A DNA stretch of 64,000 nt from Flagellimonas abyssi (GTDB lineage Bacteria; Bacteroidota; Bacteroidia; Flavobacteriales; Flavobacteriaceae): contig NZ_JAHZSV010000019.1 in the NCBI RefSeq assembly GCF_019457905.1, forward strand, positions 1 to 64,000. The letters are read 5' to 3'. Below, piece after piece: positions 17,095-26,250 of this stretch; the first letter of the stretch is position 1, and each line of letters opens with the position of its first letter. The notes beneath the pieces are model-generated. The model had not been told where the DNA came from. It searched no databases and saw nothing but the letters and a program-made list of their open reading frames with translations. The translations under genes and the position numbers were made by a program.

Positions 17095-17745
17095 ATGAGT
17101 TTAAAGAAGTCCCTTATTATCATCGTACTCATCCTAGTGGTGGACCAGATCAGCAAGATCTATATCAAGACCAGTTTTATATTGGGTGAGGCCCACGAGG
17201 TGTTCAGTTGGTTCAAAATTCTGTTTATAGAAAACGAAGGGGCTGCGTGGGGAACCAAATTGAGTGACCTTTTGCCAATATCCGAACCTGTCGGTAAACT
17301 AATATTGACCATTTTCAGGATTTTTGCTGTTTTTGGGATTGGTTATTGGTTGTGGGATATTATTCGGAAACAGTCTCCAAGAACTTTGATTTTGGCGGTC
17401 TCCCTCATATTTGCCGGGGCGGTCGGAAACATTATCGATTCGGTTTTTTACGGAATTATTTTTGACCATAGCAATGGGCAGGTGGCAACATTATTTGCCG
17501 AGCAGCCCTATGGAAGTTTGTTCCATGGCAAAGTGGTAGATATGCTGTACTTTCCATTGGTGGATACCACTTGGCCTGATTGGGTACCGTCCGTTGGAGG
17601 CAAACGTTTCCGTTTTTTTGAACCCGTGTTCAATATTGCGGATACGGCAATCAGTACAGGAGTGGGTATATTGATTGTGTTCAATAAGAAAGCATTTCCA
17701 AAAAGTTCGGAAAATAAAGAAGAAGTTTCCAATCAGAACGTATAA
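17095..17745 (+). CDS. lspA: Lipoprotein signal peptidase (signal peptidase II)
   Basis: 216 residues, longer than the E. coli enzyme (164), as usual in Bacteroidota. The family boxes are present: VDQISK near residue 17, FIENEGAAWG (44-53), GNIIDS with catalytic Asp115, and FNIADTAIS with catalytic Asp183. Four membrane helices are visible. An insert rich in aromatic residues lies between the two aspartates (residues about 120-175). The enzyme removes the signal peptide of prolipoproteins after lipidation, matching the many lipoproteins in this window. Its last 13 bases overlap the convergent cyclo-ligase gene. Confidence 0.95.
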   Translation: MSLKKSLIIIVLILVVDQISKIYIKTSFILGEAHEVFSWFKILFIENEGAAWGTKLSDLLPISEPVGKLILTIFRIFAVFGIGYWLWDIIRKQSPRTLILAVSLIFAGAVGNIIDSVFYGIIFDHSNGQVATLFAEQPYGSLFHGKVVDMLYFPLVDTTWPDWVPSVGGKRFRFFEPVFNIADTAISTGVGILIVFNKKAFPKSSENKEEVSNQNV

Positions 17746-18296
17746 ATCTTTTCTGGAGTGATGCAATAATCCAGCTTTACGTCGTTTTTGTGCACATCGG
17801 TGATCAGTTTTGGTTCGGCACCAAAAAAAGATAGGCCGATTTTAAGGGTCCCTTTTCGGCATTTGTTCAGAAAACCATCATAAAATCCTTTTCCGTATCC
17901 TACACGGTTTCCCATTTCATCAAAAGCCAACAAGGGAACAAATACCACGTCGATTTTATTTTCCGGTATCTCAATGCCGTCAACAGGTTCAGGAACCCCC
18001 CACGCACTTTCTTTAAAAGCAGTGTTATCCGTGAGCAAATAGTTTTCCAAGCTGTTGGAACCAACCACTTTGGGAACCACTACATGCTTATCCTTGCCTT
18101 GCAACAACGTTATCAAGGGCAACGTATCGACCTCGTTCTTGTCTTCGATACTCAAAAAGATATGGTAATAAAAAAAATCCCAAATAGGGATTCGAAGCGA
18201 ACTATTGGCCAAGGCCAAACTTAAATCCGAGGCTTTTGTTGGAGAAATTTCCGCTCTCAGATTTTTGTATTTTTTTCTCAGTTCATGTTTCAACAT
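17733..18296 (-). CDS. 5-formyltetrahydrofolate cyclo-ligase
   Basis: 187 residues, the normal length. Signature regions are an N-terminal basic helix LRKKYKNLRAEIS, then WGVPEPVDG, FVPLLAFDEMGNRVGYGKGFYDGFL (the ATP- and folate-binding GxGKGxYD motif), and a C-terminal KLDYCITPEKIYTF. It converts 5-formyl-THF to 5,10-methenyl-THF using ATP, returning a storage form of folate to the one-carbon pool, to which fhs at 48385-50052 also feeds. A possible 29-codon gene lies 42 bases upstream. Confidence 0.93.
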   Translation of the reverse strand: MLKHELRKKYKNLRAEISPTKASDLSLALANSSLRIPIWDFFYYHIFLSIEDKNEVDTLPLITLLQGKDKHVVVPKVVGSNSLENYLLTDNTAFKESAWGVPEPVDGIEIPENKIDVVFVPLLAFDEMGNRVGYGKGFYDGFLNKCRKGTLKIGLSFFGAEPKLITDVHKNDVKLDYCITPEKIYTF

Positions 18297-18338
18297 TGAC
18301 TGTTGAAGATTTTGGGGTTGTTTGGGGACAATGGACTA

Positions 18339-18428
18339 CTACTCTCCTTTTGTTGCAACGGAGAAAAAGATTTTGAAGAAAAGCATCAAAATCAAGTACA
18401 TTCCCAAAACGATAATATAGTTTTCCAT
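18339..18428 (-). CDS. Possible 29-residue membrane microprotein
   Basis: An ATG at 18428 opens 29 codons ending in two stops in a row (TAG TAG). The peptide starts MENYIIVLGMYLILMLFFK and ends with a short polar tail. It is a single hydrophobic segment of about 20 residues with an acidic N-terminus, the usual shape of bacterial membrane microproteins. It lies 42 bases before the cyclo-ligase start on the same strand, so it could be the first gene of that message. No Shine-Dalgarno is seen, which is normal here. Chance cannot be excluded at this length. Confidence 0.35.
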   Translation of the reverse strand: MENYIIVLGMYLILMLFFKIFFSVATKGE

Positions 18429-18732
18429 AGGATTGTAATTATATCGTTAAATGTAAGTAAAACATTTGAGAAGAATACCATGAAATGCACTTTTTATCGA
18501 TGAAATGCATGATTTTTAGCAACAGTTTAACAAAACTTATTGATTGCCAAGTGCTTGATTGTAGGTTTTCCATAGTTTTTTTGTGGTAAATCCCCAGTTT
18601 TGATAAATATGATATTTTTTAGGAAATTTTTCATCTTTTCCAACCACTTAAAAAGTATCAATTAACAAGGGTTATATATCAATCCAAATTGGGAATTCAT
18701 CAAGTTTAACAATAATCAAGACAATTAAAATA
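18429..18732 (+). other. AT-rich intergenic region without a gene
   Basis: No convincing coding frame on either strand. It holds a direct repeat ATGAAATGCA at 18480-18489 and 18500-18509, 20 bases apart, and otherwise low-complexity AT-rich sequence between the divergent cyclo-ligase/microprotein and uvrC units. Confidence 0.5.
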
Positions 18733-18740
18733 TAACTTTG
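18733..18740 (+). promoter_or_regulatory. -7 promoter box for uvrC
   Basis: TAACTTTG, a match to TAnnTTTG, 37 bases before the uvrC ATG, with GTTTAAC about 26 bases upstream in the -33 position. Confidence 0.5.
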
Positions 18741-18777
18741 TTATAAAGTCAAGAACAGGTCACTTTTAGAGCAATCT

Positions 18778-20571
18778 ATGTCCAAACCTACATCCTTAAA
18801 AGTACAGTTGAGTGCGCTTCCCAATAACCCGGGAGTGTACCAGTTTTATGATGCGGACGGCAAAATTCTGTACGTAGGTAAGGCCAAAGACCTGAAGAAG
18901 AGGGTTTCTTCCTATTTCAACAAAAAGCAGGAGTACGGAAAAACCAGAGTGCTGGTAAAAAAAATTGATTCCATAAAGCATATTGTGGTGCCTACCGAGT
19001 CGGATGCCCTGTTACTGGAGAACAATCTTATTAAAAAATTGTTGCCAAGGTATAACGTGCTGCTCAAGGACGATAAATCCTATCCTTGGATATGCATTAA
19101 AAATGAACGTTTTCCAAGGGTATTCTCCACAAGAAAGTTGATCAAGGATGGTTCAGAATATTTTGGCCCCTACACCAGCATGAAAACGGTTCGGACGCTC
19201 TTGGACCTGATCAAGAGTCTATATCCTTTGCGTACGTGCAACTATGATTTGTCGGAAGAGAAAATAGATGCAGGAAAGTACAAGGTATGCCTAGATTACC
19301 ATTTGGGCAATTGCTTGGGGCCCTGCGAAGGTCTTCAAACGGAGAAAGAGTATCACGGACAGATTGAAGATATCAGGCAGATCATTAAGGGCAATTTAAA
19401 AGACTCCATACAGACTTTTAAACAGCAAATGAAAGACTATGCCGAGGAGATGGAGTTTGAAAAAGCTCAAAAGGTAAAGGATAAAATTGATGTGCTGGAG
19501 AATTATCAAGCTAAATCCACCGTGGTGAACCCTAAGATCAACAATGTGGATGTGTTCACCATTATTTCTGATGAAACCCACGGATATGTAAATTTTTTAC
19601 AGATTTCGCATGGGGCCATAATTCGGTCCCACACCTTGGAGATTAAAAAGAAGCTGGACGAAACCGATGAAGAGTTATTACAATTGGGAATAACGGAGCT
19701 TAGACAGCGTTTCAATTCAACATCTAAAGAGGTGTACCTCCCCTTCCCGGTTACTGTAGAGGAAGATGTAAGGGTAACCCTTCCCAAATTGGGAGACAAA
19801 CGCCGAATTTTAGATCTTTCCGAACGCAATGCGAGGTTTTATCGCCAAGATAGACTGAAACAGATTAGGATAACCGACCCTGACCGTCACACTAAACGGA
19901 TTATGGCCCAGATGAAATCGGATCTGAGATTGTCGGAGGAGCCACGGCATATTGAATGTTTTGACAACTCCAACATTCAAGGAAGCAATCCCGTTGCAGC
20001 TTGTGTGGTTTTCAAGGACGGAAAGCCATCCAAAAAGGATTATCGCCACTTCAACATAAAAACCGTGGAAGGCCCCGATGACTTTGCCAGTATGGAAGAA
20101 GTGGTCTTTAGGAGGTACAAAAGGTTGCTGAACGAAGAGGAACCACTCCCACAGTTAATTGTGATTGATGGGGGAAAGGGACAATTGTCATCGGCATTAA
20201 AGAGTTTGGAAGTTCTGGGGCTTCGGGGTAAAATCGCCATTATAGGCATTGCAAAGCGCTTGGAAGAAATTTATTTTCCGGATGATTCAGTGCCATTGTA
20301 TCTGGATAAACGTTCGGAAAGCCTGAAAATAATCCAGCAGCTGAGGAACGAGGCCCACCGATTTGGTATAACCCATCACAGAAACAAAAGAAGTAAGGGC
20401 GCGATTAGTTCAGAATTGGTTAATATTGAAGGCGTCGGAGAAAAAACCGCCCAACAATTATTAAAAAGCTTTAAATCGGTAAAACGAATCAAAGAAGCAT
20501 CATTGGAAGCATTGACGGCCTCGGTCGGTGCTTCAAAGGCAGAGAAAATTCATAAAACATTTCATAAGTAG
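18778..20571 (+). CDS. uvrC: Excinuclease ABC subunit C
   Basis: 597 residues, full length. Order: GIY-YIG nuclease domain (NNPGVYQFYDADGKILYVGKAK, residues about 16-37), the UVR segment (MEFEKAQKVKDKIDVLENY), the UvrC RNase H-like nuclease domain (HIECFDNSNIQGSNPVAACV; LIVIDGGKGQLSSA), and a C-terminal helix-hairpin-helix (NIEGVGEKTAQQLLKSF). It makes both incisions around UvrB-bound lesions in nucleotide excision repair. It is separated from the patatin gene by three bases, so the two are probably co-transcribed. Confidence 0.96.
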   Translation: MSKPTSLKVQLSALPNNPGVYQFYDADGKILYVGKAKDLKKRVSSYFNKKQEYGKTRVLVKKIDSIKHIVVPTESDALLLENNLIKKLLPRYNVLLKDDKSYPWICIKNERFPRVFSTRKLIKDGSEYFGPYTSMKTVRTLLDLIKSLYPLRTCNYDLSEEKIDAGKYKVCLDYHLGNCLGPCEGLQTEKEYHGQIEDIRQIIKGNLKDSIQTFKQQMKDYAEEMEFEKAQKVKDKIDVLENYQAKSTVVNPKINNVDVFTIISDETHGYVNFLQISHGAIIRSHTLEIKKKLDETDEELLQLGITELRQRFNSTSKEVYLPFPVTVEEDVRVTLPKLGDKRRILDLSERNARFYRQDRLKQIRITDPDRHTKRIMAQMKSDLRLSEEPRHIECFDNSNIQGSNPVAACVVFKDGKPSKKDYRHFNIKTVEGPDDFASMEEVVFRRYKRLLNEEEPLPQLIVIDGGKGQLSSALKSLEVLGLRGKIAIIGIAKRLEEIYFPDDSVPLYLDKRSESLKIIQQLRNEAHRFGITHHRNKRSKGAISSELVNIEGVGEKTAQQLLKSFKSVKRIKEASLEALTASVGASKAEKIHKTFHK

Positions 20572-20574
20572 GCC

Positions 20575-22848
20575 ATGGGAAACAAGGCAATATTATTTAC
20601 CGTTCTGATTGCTTCGCTCTGTTTGAAGGGGACGGCCCAGAATACCCCGGAAAACAGACCGCCAAAAGTGGGCCTTGTGCTCAGTGGTGGCGGAGCCAAG
20701 GGGTTGGCCCATATCGGAGCTTTGAAGAAAATCGAGGAAGCGGGGGTTAAAATCGACTACATCGGTGGGACAAGTATGGGGGCCATTGTAGGAGCGTTGT
20801 ATGCGTCTGGCTACTCCGCGCAGGAACTGGATTCCATATTCAGAAAAACGGATTTCACCCGTTTAATACAGGATAATGTACCGCGGAGCGCCAAAACATT
20901 TTATGAAAAGGAAGATTCGGAACGCTACGCTTTATCACTCCCCTTCGAAAACTTTAAGGTATCCTTTCCACAGGCCATTTCCAGCGGACAGAACATATAT
21001 AATCTTTTGGTTCAACTATTGTTCCACGTAAAGGATGTGCAGGATTTCGGTAAATTACCCATACCATTTCTATGTATGGCCACCAATGTGGAGACAGGAG
21101 AAGAGATTTTGTTAGATAGAGGTTACTTGCCAGAGGCCATCGTCGCTAGCGGAACGTTCCCCTCCCTTTTTGAGCCTGCCGAGATAAACGAGCAAATTTT
21201 GATTGATGGTGGTGTGGTCAATAACTATCCGATAGCGCAGGTAAAGGCAATGGGCGCCGATATTATCATAGGGGTGGACGTGCAGCATGATCTGGCCACA
21301 AGGGAATCCCTTTCTTCGGCCACGGAAATCTTGTTGCAGATCAACAATTACCGTACTGTCAACGATATGAGAAAGAAGTCCAAGGAAACCGACGTTTACA
21401 TAAGACCGGACATCGATGAGTTCTCCGTAATTGCTTTTGACAGGGGCAAACAGATTATAAAAAGCGGGGAAAAGGCGGCTGAGGAAAAATTCGATGAACT
21501 TAGGCAAATTGCCCTGAGGCAAGGTGAGACGGCAAAACCTAGGAAGAGAATCACGGTAGTGGACAGTTTGGTCGTGAACCGGATGATCATTGAAGGGAAT
21601 GATCAATATACCCGGGGCTATATAAAAGGAAAGCTCCGGTTTGATTTGGCGGAAAAAATCTCTTTCGAAGATTTACGACAGGGAATGAACAATCTATCTG
21701 CTACGGGCAATTTTAAAGCTATTCGGTATGATTTGATTTCCAATGGATTGGGGACCGATTTGATTTTAAAGCTCAAGGAGAATCCGACCAAAATGTTCAT
21801 TAAAATGTCTGCCCACTATGATGATTTGTACAAGAGCGCGGCGCTCATCAACCTTACCAAAAAGAATTTTTTGATGAAGGACGATGTGGCCTCGTTCGAT
21901 TTTATTCTTGGGGACCACATCAGGTACAATATGCAGTATTATCTGGACAAAGGATATTATTGGAGTTTCGGGATAAATTCCAAGCTGACCGATTTTGATT
22001 CGGAGATTGATTTTTCCCTCATCCAAGGTAATTTTGATGTTCCCCTCAACCCGAATATCCAAAGGATAAACGTGGATGTAACGGACCTTACCAACCAGAT
22101 ATATCTTCAAACCGTGTTAAAGGAAGAATTTGCGTTTACCATAGGGGCAGAGCATAAATTTTTGAACTATAGCACAAGAACGCTAGGCCAGTTGGACGTG
22201 GATCCAGATGTCCAAAACGATGCTCCGACAGGCAATCAAAGATCCAACTTCGAAAATTCTAATTATTTCAGCGCATTCTCTCAAGTAAAGTTGGATACGT
22301 ACGACGACAAGTACTTTCCTACAAGAGGGCTGTTTTTTGATGGAGATTTTCATTTTTATGCATTCTCATCCGATTACAACGAGAACTTTTCAGAATTTGC
22401 CGTGGCCAAAGGAAGATTTGGAGGTGTGTTCTCTCCAGTCCACAATTTAAGCTTTAAATTGGAGGCGGATGCCGGGTTTAAACTGGGAACAACCCCAGTG
22501 AGTTCCTTTGACTTTATTTTGGGAGGCTTTGGAAACGATTTTGTAAACAATTTTGTGCCCTTTTTTGGATACGACTTCCTTAGTCTGCCTGGGAACAGTT
22601 ATGTAAAAGGGTTCGGCCGTTTGGACTATCGTTTTGCTCCCAAGCACCATGTGCTTTTTTCCGCCAACTACGCCACCGTTGCGGACGATTTGTTCAGAAC
22701 AGGGGATTGGTTTGAGGAGCCAAGTTTTTCAGGGTATGGACTTGGGTACGGTTTTGAATCCTTTTTGGGACCTATCCAAATATATTATTCTTGGTCGCCA
22801 GAAATCAGTGAGGGTAATTTTTTCTTTAGTGTCGGGTATTGGTTTTAG
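20575..22848 (+). CDS. Patatin-like phospholipase fused to a BamA/Omp85-type barrel
   Basis: 757 residues. Signal peptide 1-21 (ending GTAQ), then a patatin domain with the oxyanion loop LSGGGAKGLAH (37-47), nucleophile Ser67 in GGTSMGA, and the catalytic Asp211 in DGG. After about residue 320 comes one POTRA-like segment (VNRMIIEGNDQYTRGYIKGKL), then a 16-strand type surface-antigen barrel ending in Phe (SVGYWF). This is the layout of PlpD-type (type Vd) proteins, in which the barrel anchors or exports a lipase domain. All catalytic residues are present. It begins three bases after uvrC. Confidence 0.92.
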   Translation: MGNKAILFTVLIASLCLKGTAQNTPENRPPKVGLVLSGGGAKGLAHIGALKKIEEAGVKIDYIGGTSMGAIVGALYASGYSAQELDSIFRKTDFTRLIQDNVPRSAKTFYEKEDSERYALSLPFENFKVSFPQAISSGQNIYNLLVQLLFHVKDVQDFGKLPIPFLCMATNVETGEEILLDRGYLPEAIVASGTFPSLFEPAEINEQILIDGGVVNNYPIAQVKAMGADIIIGVDVQHDLATRESLSSATEILLQINNYRTVNDMRKKSKETDVYIRPDIDEFSVIAFDRGKQIIKSGEKAAEEKFDELRQIALRQGETAKPRKRITVVDSLVVNRMIIEGNDQYTRGYIKGKLRFDLAEKISFEDLRQGMNNLSATGNFKAIRYDLISNGLGTDLILKLKENPTKMFIKMSAHYDDLYKSAALINLTKKNFLMKDDVASFDFILGDHIRYNMQYYLDKGYYWSFGINSKLTDFDSEIDFSLIQGNFDVPLNPNIQRINVDVTDLTNQIYLQTVLKEEFAFTIGAEHKFLNYSTRTLGQLDVDPDVQNDAPTGNQRSNFENSNYFSAFSQVKLDTYDDKYFPTRGLFFDGDFHFYAFSSDYNENFSEFAVAKGRFGGVFSPVHNLSFKLEADAGFKLGTTPVSSFDFILGGFGNDFVNNFVPFFGYDFLSLPGNSYVKGFGRLDYRFAPKHHVLFSANYATVADDLFRTGDWFEEPSFSGYGLGYGFESFLGPIQIYYSWSPEISEGNFFFSVGYWF

Positions 22849-22984
22849 TAAAAATCACTCGATCAAAAGGCTCAATTTTCTTAATAATTTGTCAAAAAAA
22901 CGGTAAAACCAATCAATAATACAGAGGTTTAGTTAAAGTCCGTTAAAAACAATTTTTCCTACAAAACGTTGCCGTATCTTTACA

Positions 22985-23090
22985 CCACATAAGGGGTGGT
23001 TCCCTTATAACTTTAAGTATTGGTTTTTCATAATTTAAAGTTTGGTTGGTTATTTAGGAAAAGCCCAGTCTCAAGACTGGGCTTTTTTTG
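22985..23090 (+). ncRNA. Candidate small RNA with three hairpins
   Basis: In the 334-base gap between the patatin and DUF3108 genes three perfect stems follow one another: ATAAGGG/CCCTTAT (22989-22995, 23002-23008), AACTTTAA/TTAAAGTT (23009-23016, 23035-23042), and AAGCCCAGTC/GACTGGGCTT ending in seven T (23061-23089). A near-consensus -7 box TATCTTTA at 22975-22982 would place the start close to the first stem. That gives a transcript of about 100 bases. The last stem alone could be a terminator for the patatin gene 214 bases upstream. No coding frame fits. The rest of the gap holds only AT-rich sequence. Confidence 0.45.
23061..23089 (+). terminator. Strong terminator
   Basis: AAGCCCAGTC, loop TCAA, GACTGGGCTT, then a run of T to 23089. 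It ends either the candidate small RNA or read-through from the patatin gene. Confidence 0.85.
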
Positions 23091-23182
23091 TTTATACTAT
23101 TTTGGAATAAGTTTTGTTTAAGTATATGTGAACCGTGTAACCCCTAAACTGATTTTACTAATTTTATACCAATAAATTGCAC

Positions 23183-23965
23183 ATGAAAAAGATAATCACA
23201 TATACATTATGCCTTCTTTTTGCAATCTCGGCGTCGGCACAAAACCCGCGCCCGGCCTTTAAACCAGGGGAGTGGCTTAAGTTTAGGATTCACTATGGGT
23301 TTTTAAATGCCAGCTATGCCACGTTGCATCTTACATCGGAAACATTGAATAACGTTCCTGTCTACCATGTGGTAGGAGAGGGCAAAACCACGGGGTTTGC
23401 CAGTATCTTTTTTAAGGTTGATGATACCTATGAAAGTTATTTTAACAGGGAAAATGGTAGGCCGTACAAGTTCATCAGAAAAATAGATGAAGGGGGATAT
23501 ACCAAGGATATTGAGATTGATTTTGACTACAAACAGGACAAAGCTGTTCTCATGGACCACAAAAATGGGACACAACAGAATTTTACGATCAACAATCAAA
23601 TACAGGACCTTATCTCAGCTTCCTACTTTTTAAGGAGCAATTATAATCTGGAAGAATTTAAAGAAGGTGAATCCATTGATTTGGATATGCTCTTTGATGA
23701 TGATGGTGTTTTTAAGTTCCAGTTGAAATATTTGGGAAAAGAAATCCTAAGGACCAAGTTTGGAAAGGTAGAATGTCTTAAATTTAGACCTTTGGTTCAG
23801 TCTGGTCGGGTTTTTAAGGAAAAAGAAAGTTTAACACTTTGGGTTTCCAACGATTGGAACAAGATACCTATCAGAATCAAGGCAGATTTGGCCGTGGGGT
23901 CTCTTAAAGCCGATCTTGATGGTTACAACGGACTAAAAAACCAGTTTAAAATAATAATGGATTAG
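23183..23965 (+). CDS. DUF3108 exported protein
   Basis: 260 residues from the ATG at 23183. Signal peptide 1-20 (MKKIITYTLCLLFAISASAQ). The mature protein has the DUF3108 pattern PGEWLKFRIHYGFLNASYATL, then VDDTYESYFNRENGRPYKF, and a later LKFRPLVQSGRVF. The fold is a beta barrel-like periplasmic domain; the function is unknown. It is the first gene of a tight series with tryptophan dioxygenase, an M23 peptidase and pgi (gaps of 13 and 7 bases, then a 1-base overlap). Confidence 0.85.
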   Translation: MKKIITYTLCLLFAISASAQNPRPAFKPGEWLKFRIHYGFLNASYATLHLTSETLNNVPVYHVVGEGKTTGFASIFFKVDDTYESYFNRENGRPYKFIRKIDEGGYTKDIEIDFDYKQDKAVLMDHKNGTQQNFTINNQIQDLISASYFLRSNYNLEEFKEGESIDLDMLFDDDGVFKFQLKYLGKEILRTKFGKVECLKFRPLVQSGRVFKEKESLTLWVSNDWNKIPIRIKADLAVGSLKADLDGYNGLKNQFKIIMD

Positions 23966-23978
23966 TATATAGGTGTTA

Positions 23979-24953
23979 ATGGATAAGGATGCAAAAATCG
24001 CTTCCCAAATCAACAAGCTGGAGGAAAAGTACAAAAACTCGGGCCAAGACCTAAGCTCTTATTTGGACGGTCTTCTTTACGAAAGATATCTTACTTACTG
24101 GGATTATATCCACTTGGATACTTTGTTGAGCCTTCAAATACCGAGGACTCATTTCCCGGATGAGGAAATCTTCATTATGTACCATCAGATTACCGAGCTC
24201 TATTTCAAGCTTATTCTGCACGAACAAAAACAAATTGTTGAGGACAAATCGCAGGACGTTGCTTTTTTTATTGAAAAGGTAAGGAGAATCAATAGCTATT
24301 TTAAGGCCCTGATATCATCGTTCAGTATTATGATCAAGGGTATGGAACGAGAACAGTTTCTCCGTTACCGTATGGCACTTCTTCCGGCCAGTGGATTTCA
24401 ATCGGTACAATATAGGATGATCGAATTTTATGCAACCCCATTGGAGAATATGGTGCATTTATCCGAAAGGGACTCATTCTCTTCTGCAAATAGTATAGAA
24501 GAACTGTTCGAGCATGTGTATTGGAAAAAGGGAGCCACCGATTTGGAAACAGGTGAAAAAACATTGACATTAAAACAGTTCGAGGTAAGATATACGCCTC
24601 GGCTCCTGCGAATAGCCAACCAAGTAAAGGACAGTACGGTATATCAAAAATATTTACAACTTCCAGAGGCATCCCAATGCAATGAAGAACTAATTTCGGC
24701 GTTAAAAGAGTTGGATTTGAATGCCAACGTAAATTGGCCGTTGATGCACATGGGTTCGGCCCATAGATATTTGGCCCGGGAGGGCAAGGAGGTAGAGGCG
24801 ACTGGCGGAACCAATTGGAAGGACTATTTACCGCCCAGTTTTCAGAAAATAATTTTTTTCCCAACTTTGCATACCAAAGAAGAGTTGGATACTTGGGGTA
24901 AACAATGGGTGGACCACGTTTTTAACCCCGCTAAAGAAGAATACAAGGAATAG
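23979..24953 (+). CDS. Tryptophan 2,3-dioxygenase family protein
   Basis: 324 residues from the ATG at 23979; a GTG two codons earlier is possible but the AGG just before it could serve the ATG. The N-terminal region LTYWDYIHLDTLLSLQ and FIMYHQITELYFKLILHEQKQI is the substrate and heme pocket region of the family. The C-terminal AHRYLAREGKEVEATGGTNW matches the heme-histidine and TGG loop. The enzyme opens the indole ring of tryptophan to N-formylkynurenine, the first step of the kynurenine route. No other kynurenine gene is in this window. The family call is strong; activity is inferred. Confidence 0.88.
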   Translation: MDKDAKIASQINKLEEKYKNSGQDLSSYLDGLLYERYLTYWDYIHLDTLLSLQIPRTHFPDEEIFIMYHQITELYFKLILHEQKQIVEDKSQDVAFFIEKVRRINSYFKALISSFSIMIKGMEREQFLRYRMALLPASGFQSVQYRMIEFYATPLENMVHLSERDSFSSANSIEELFEHVYWKKGATDLETGEKTLTLKQFEVRYTPRLLRIANQVKDSTVYQKYLQLPEASQCNEELISALKELDLNANVNWPLMHMGSAHRYLAREGKEVEATGGTNWKDYLPPSFQKIIFFPTLHTKEELDTWGKQWVDHVFNPAKEEYKE

Positions 24954-24960
24954 AAGAAAA

Positions 24961-26250
24961 ATGCAGAAAATTTTTGGGGCAATTTTGATGCTCGCTGTGT
25001 TGGCAGCATCTTGCAAACAGACAAACGAACAACCGGAAGAAGAAGTTGCAAAAGTTGAAGTAATAGAAAAACTTCCCGTATTGCATTATGGTTTTAATCT
25101 TGAAGAATTCAATGTAGTCCACGATACGGTCCGTAACGGCGACAGTTTTGGGGAACTTATGTTGAAAAACAAGGTGGATTACCCCAAAATCGCCCATATT
25201 TCGGAAAATTTTAGGGATACTTTTGATGTTCGTAAGATTAGAGTTGGTAAGCCCTATATCATCCTCAAGTCAAAGGATACTTCGGAAGTTGCCAAAGTCT
25301 TTATCTATCAAAACGACAAAATAAATTACACCGTGGTGGATTTGCGAGATACCGCAGCCGTTGCCTATAAGAACAAGAAAAAAGTTACGCTCAGGGAGCG
25401 CGAGGTAGGCGGTGTCATAAACAGTAGTCTATCCGAGGCAATGGATAATTTGGGGGTCGATTACACCGTAACTTTGAGTTTGTCCGAGATTTACGCGTGG
25501 ACCATTGACTTCTTCCGATTGGAGAAGGGCGACAAGTTTAAAGTTGTTTTTGATGAACGATACATCAATGATACCATATATGCCGGTAGGGGTCCCATTA
25601 AGGCAGCACTTTTTGAGCACAAAGGAAAAACTGTGTATGCCTTTCCGTATGTGGCAGATTCCGTGAACAACATATTGGATTATTTTGATCAAGATGCCAA
25701 TAACTTGAGAAGCACATTCCTAAGAGCACCCATAAAATTTGGATACCGACTATCGTCCAGATACAATCTGAAACGCAGGATAGCCTATTACGGTTACAAA
25801 GTAAGACCACATAAAGGAACCGATTACGCAGCACCTGTTGGAACCCCAATTGTTGCCACTGCAGATGGAACCGTGACCGAGTCGACCCGAAGGGGCGGAA
25901 ATGGAAAATATGTGAAGATTAAACACAACGGCACCTACAGCACCCAATACCTCCACATGAAAGCCCAAAAGGTAAAAAGAGGAGAGTTCGCCCGACAAGG
26001 TGATGTAATTGGATGGGTAGGAATGACAGGTAATACTGGAGGCCCGCATGTTTGCTATCGTTTCTGGAAGAACGGAAGACAGGTGGACCCATTAAAGGAA
26101 AAATTACCCGAAGCCGACCCCATCGCCGATTCTTTGAGAATGGATTACATGGCTCATATATCGCCGTTAAAAGAGCAATTGGATTGCATAGAATTTATTG
26201 ACATAGCACCTACAGAACCCGAAGAAACCTTAATATCATACACCCAGTAA
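24961..26250 (+). CDS. M23-family peptidoglycan peptidase, lipoprotein
   Basis: 429 residues. [18 protein letters not shown] gives a lipoprotein signal with Cys18. An N-terminal part of about 250 residues with opacity-factor-like sequence precedes the LytM domain. There the zinc ligands His284 and Asp288 lie in [14 protein letters not shown], the catalytic His is in QYLHMKAQ, and [13 protein letters not shown] carries His363. Position 365, normally the third zinc ligand His of HxH, is Cys. It probably cuts cross-links in the cell wall or regulates such enzymes. Its stop overlaps the pgi start by one base. Confidence 0.88.
   Translation: MQKIFGAILMLAVLAASCKQTNEQPEEEVAKVEVIEKLPVLHYGFNLEEFNVVHDTVRNGDSFGELMLKNKVDYPKIAHISENFRDTFDVRKIRVGKPYIILKSKDTSEVAKVFIYQNDKINYTVVDLRDTAAVAYKNKKKVTLREREVGGVINSSLSEAMDNLGVDYTVTLSLSEIYAWTIDFFRLEKGDKFKVVFDERYINDTIYAGRGPIKAALFEHKGKTVYAFPYVADSVNNILDYFDQDANNLRSTFLRAPIKFGYRLSSRYNLKRRIAYYGYKVRPHKGTDYAAPVGTPIVATADGTVTESTRRGGNGKYVKIKHNGTYSTQYLHMKAQKVKRGEFARQGDVIGWVGMTGNTGGPHVCYRFWKNGRQVDPLKEKLPEADPIADSLRMDYMAHISPLKEQLDCIEFIDIAPTEPEETLISYTQ

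Noticed and set aside
18303..18503. 66-codon plus-strand frame in the gap before uvrC
   Set aside because: Irregular composition and no features; the opposite-strand microprotein explains part of its openness.
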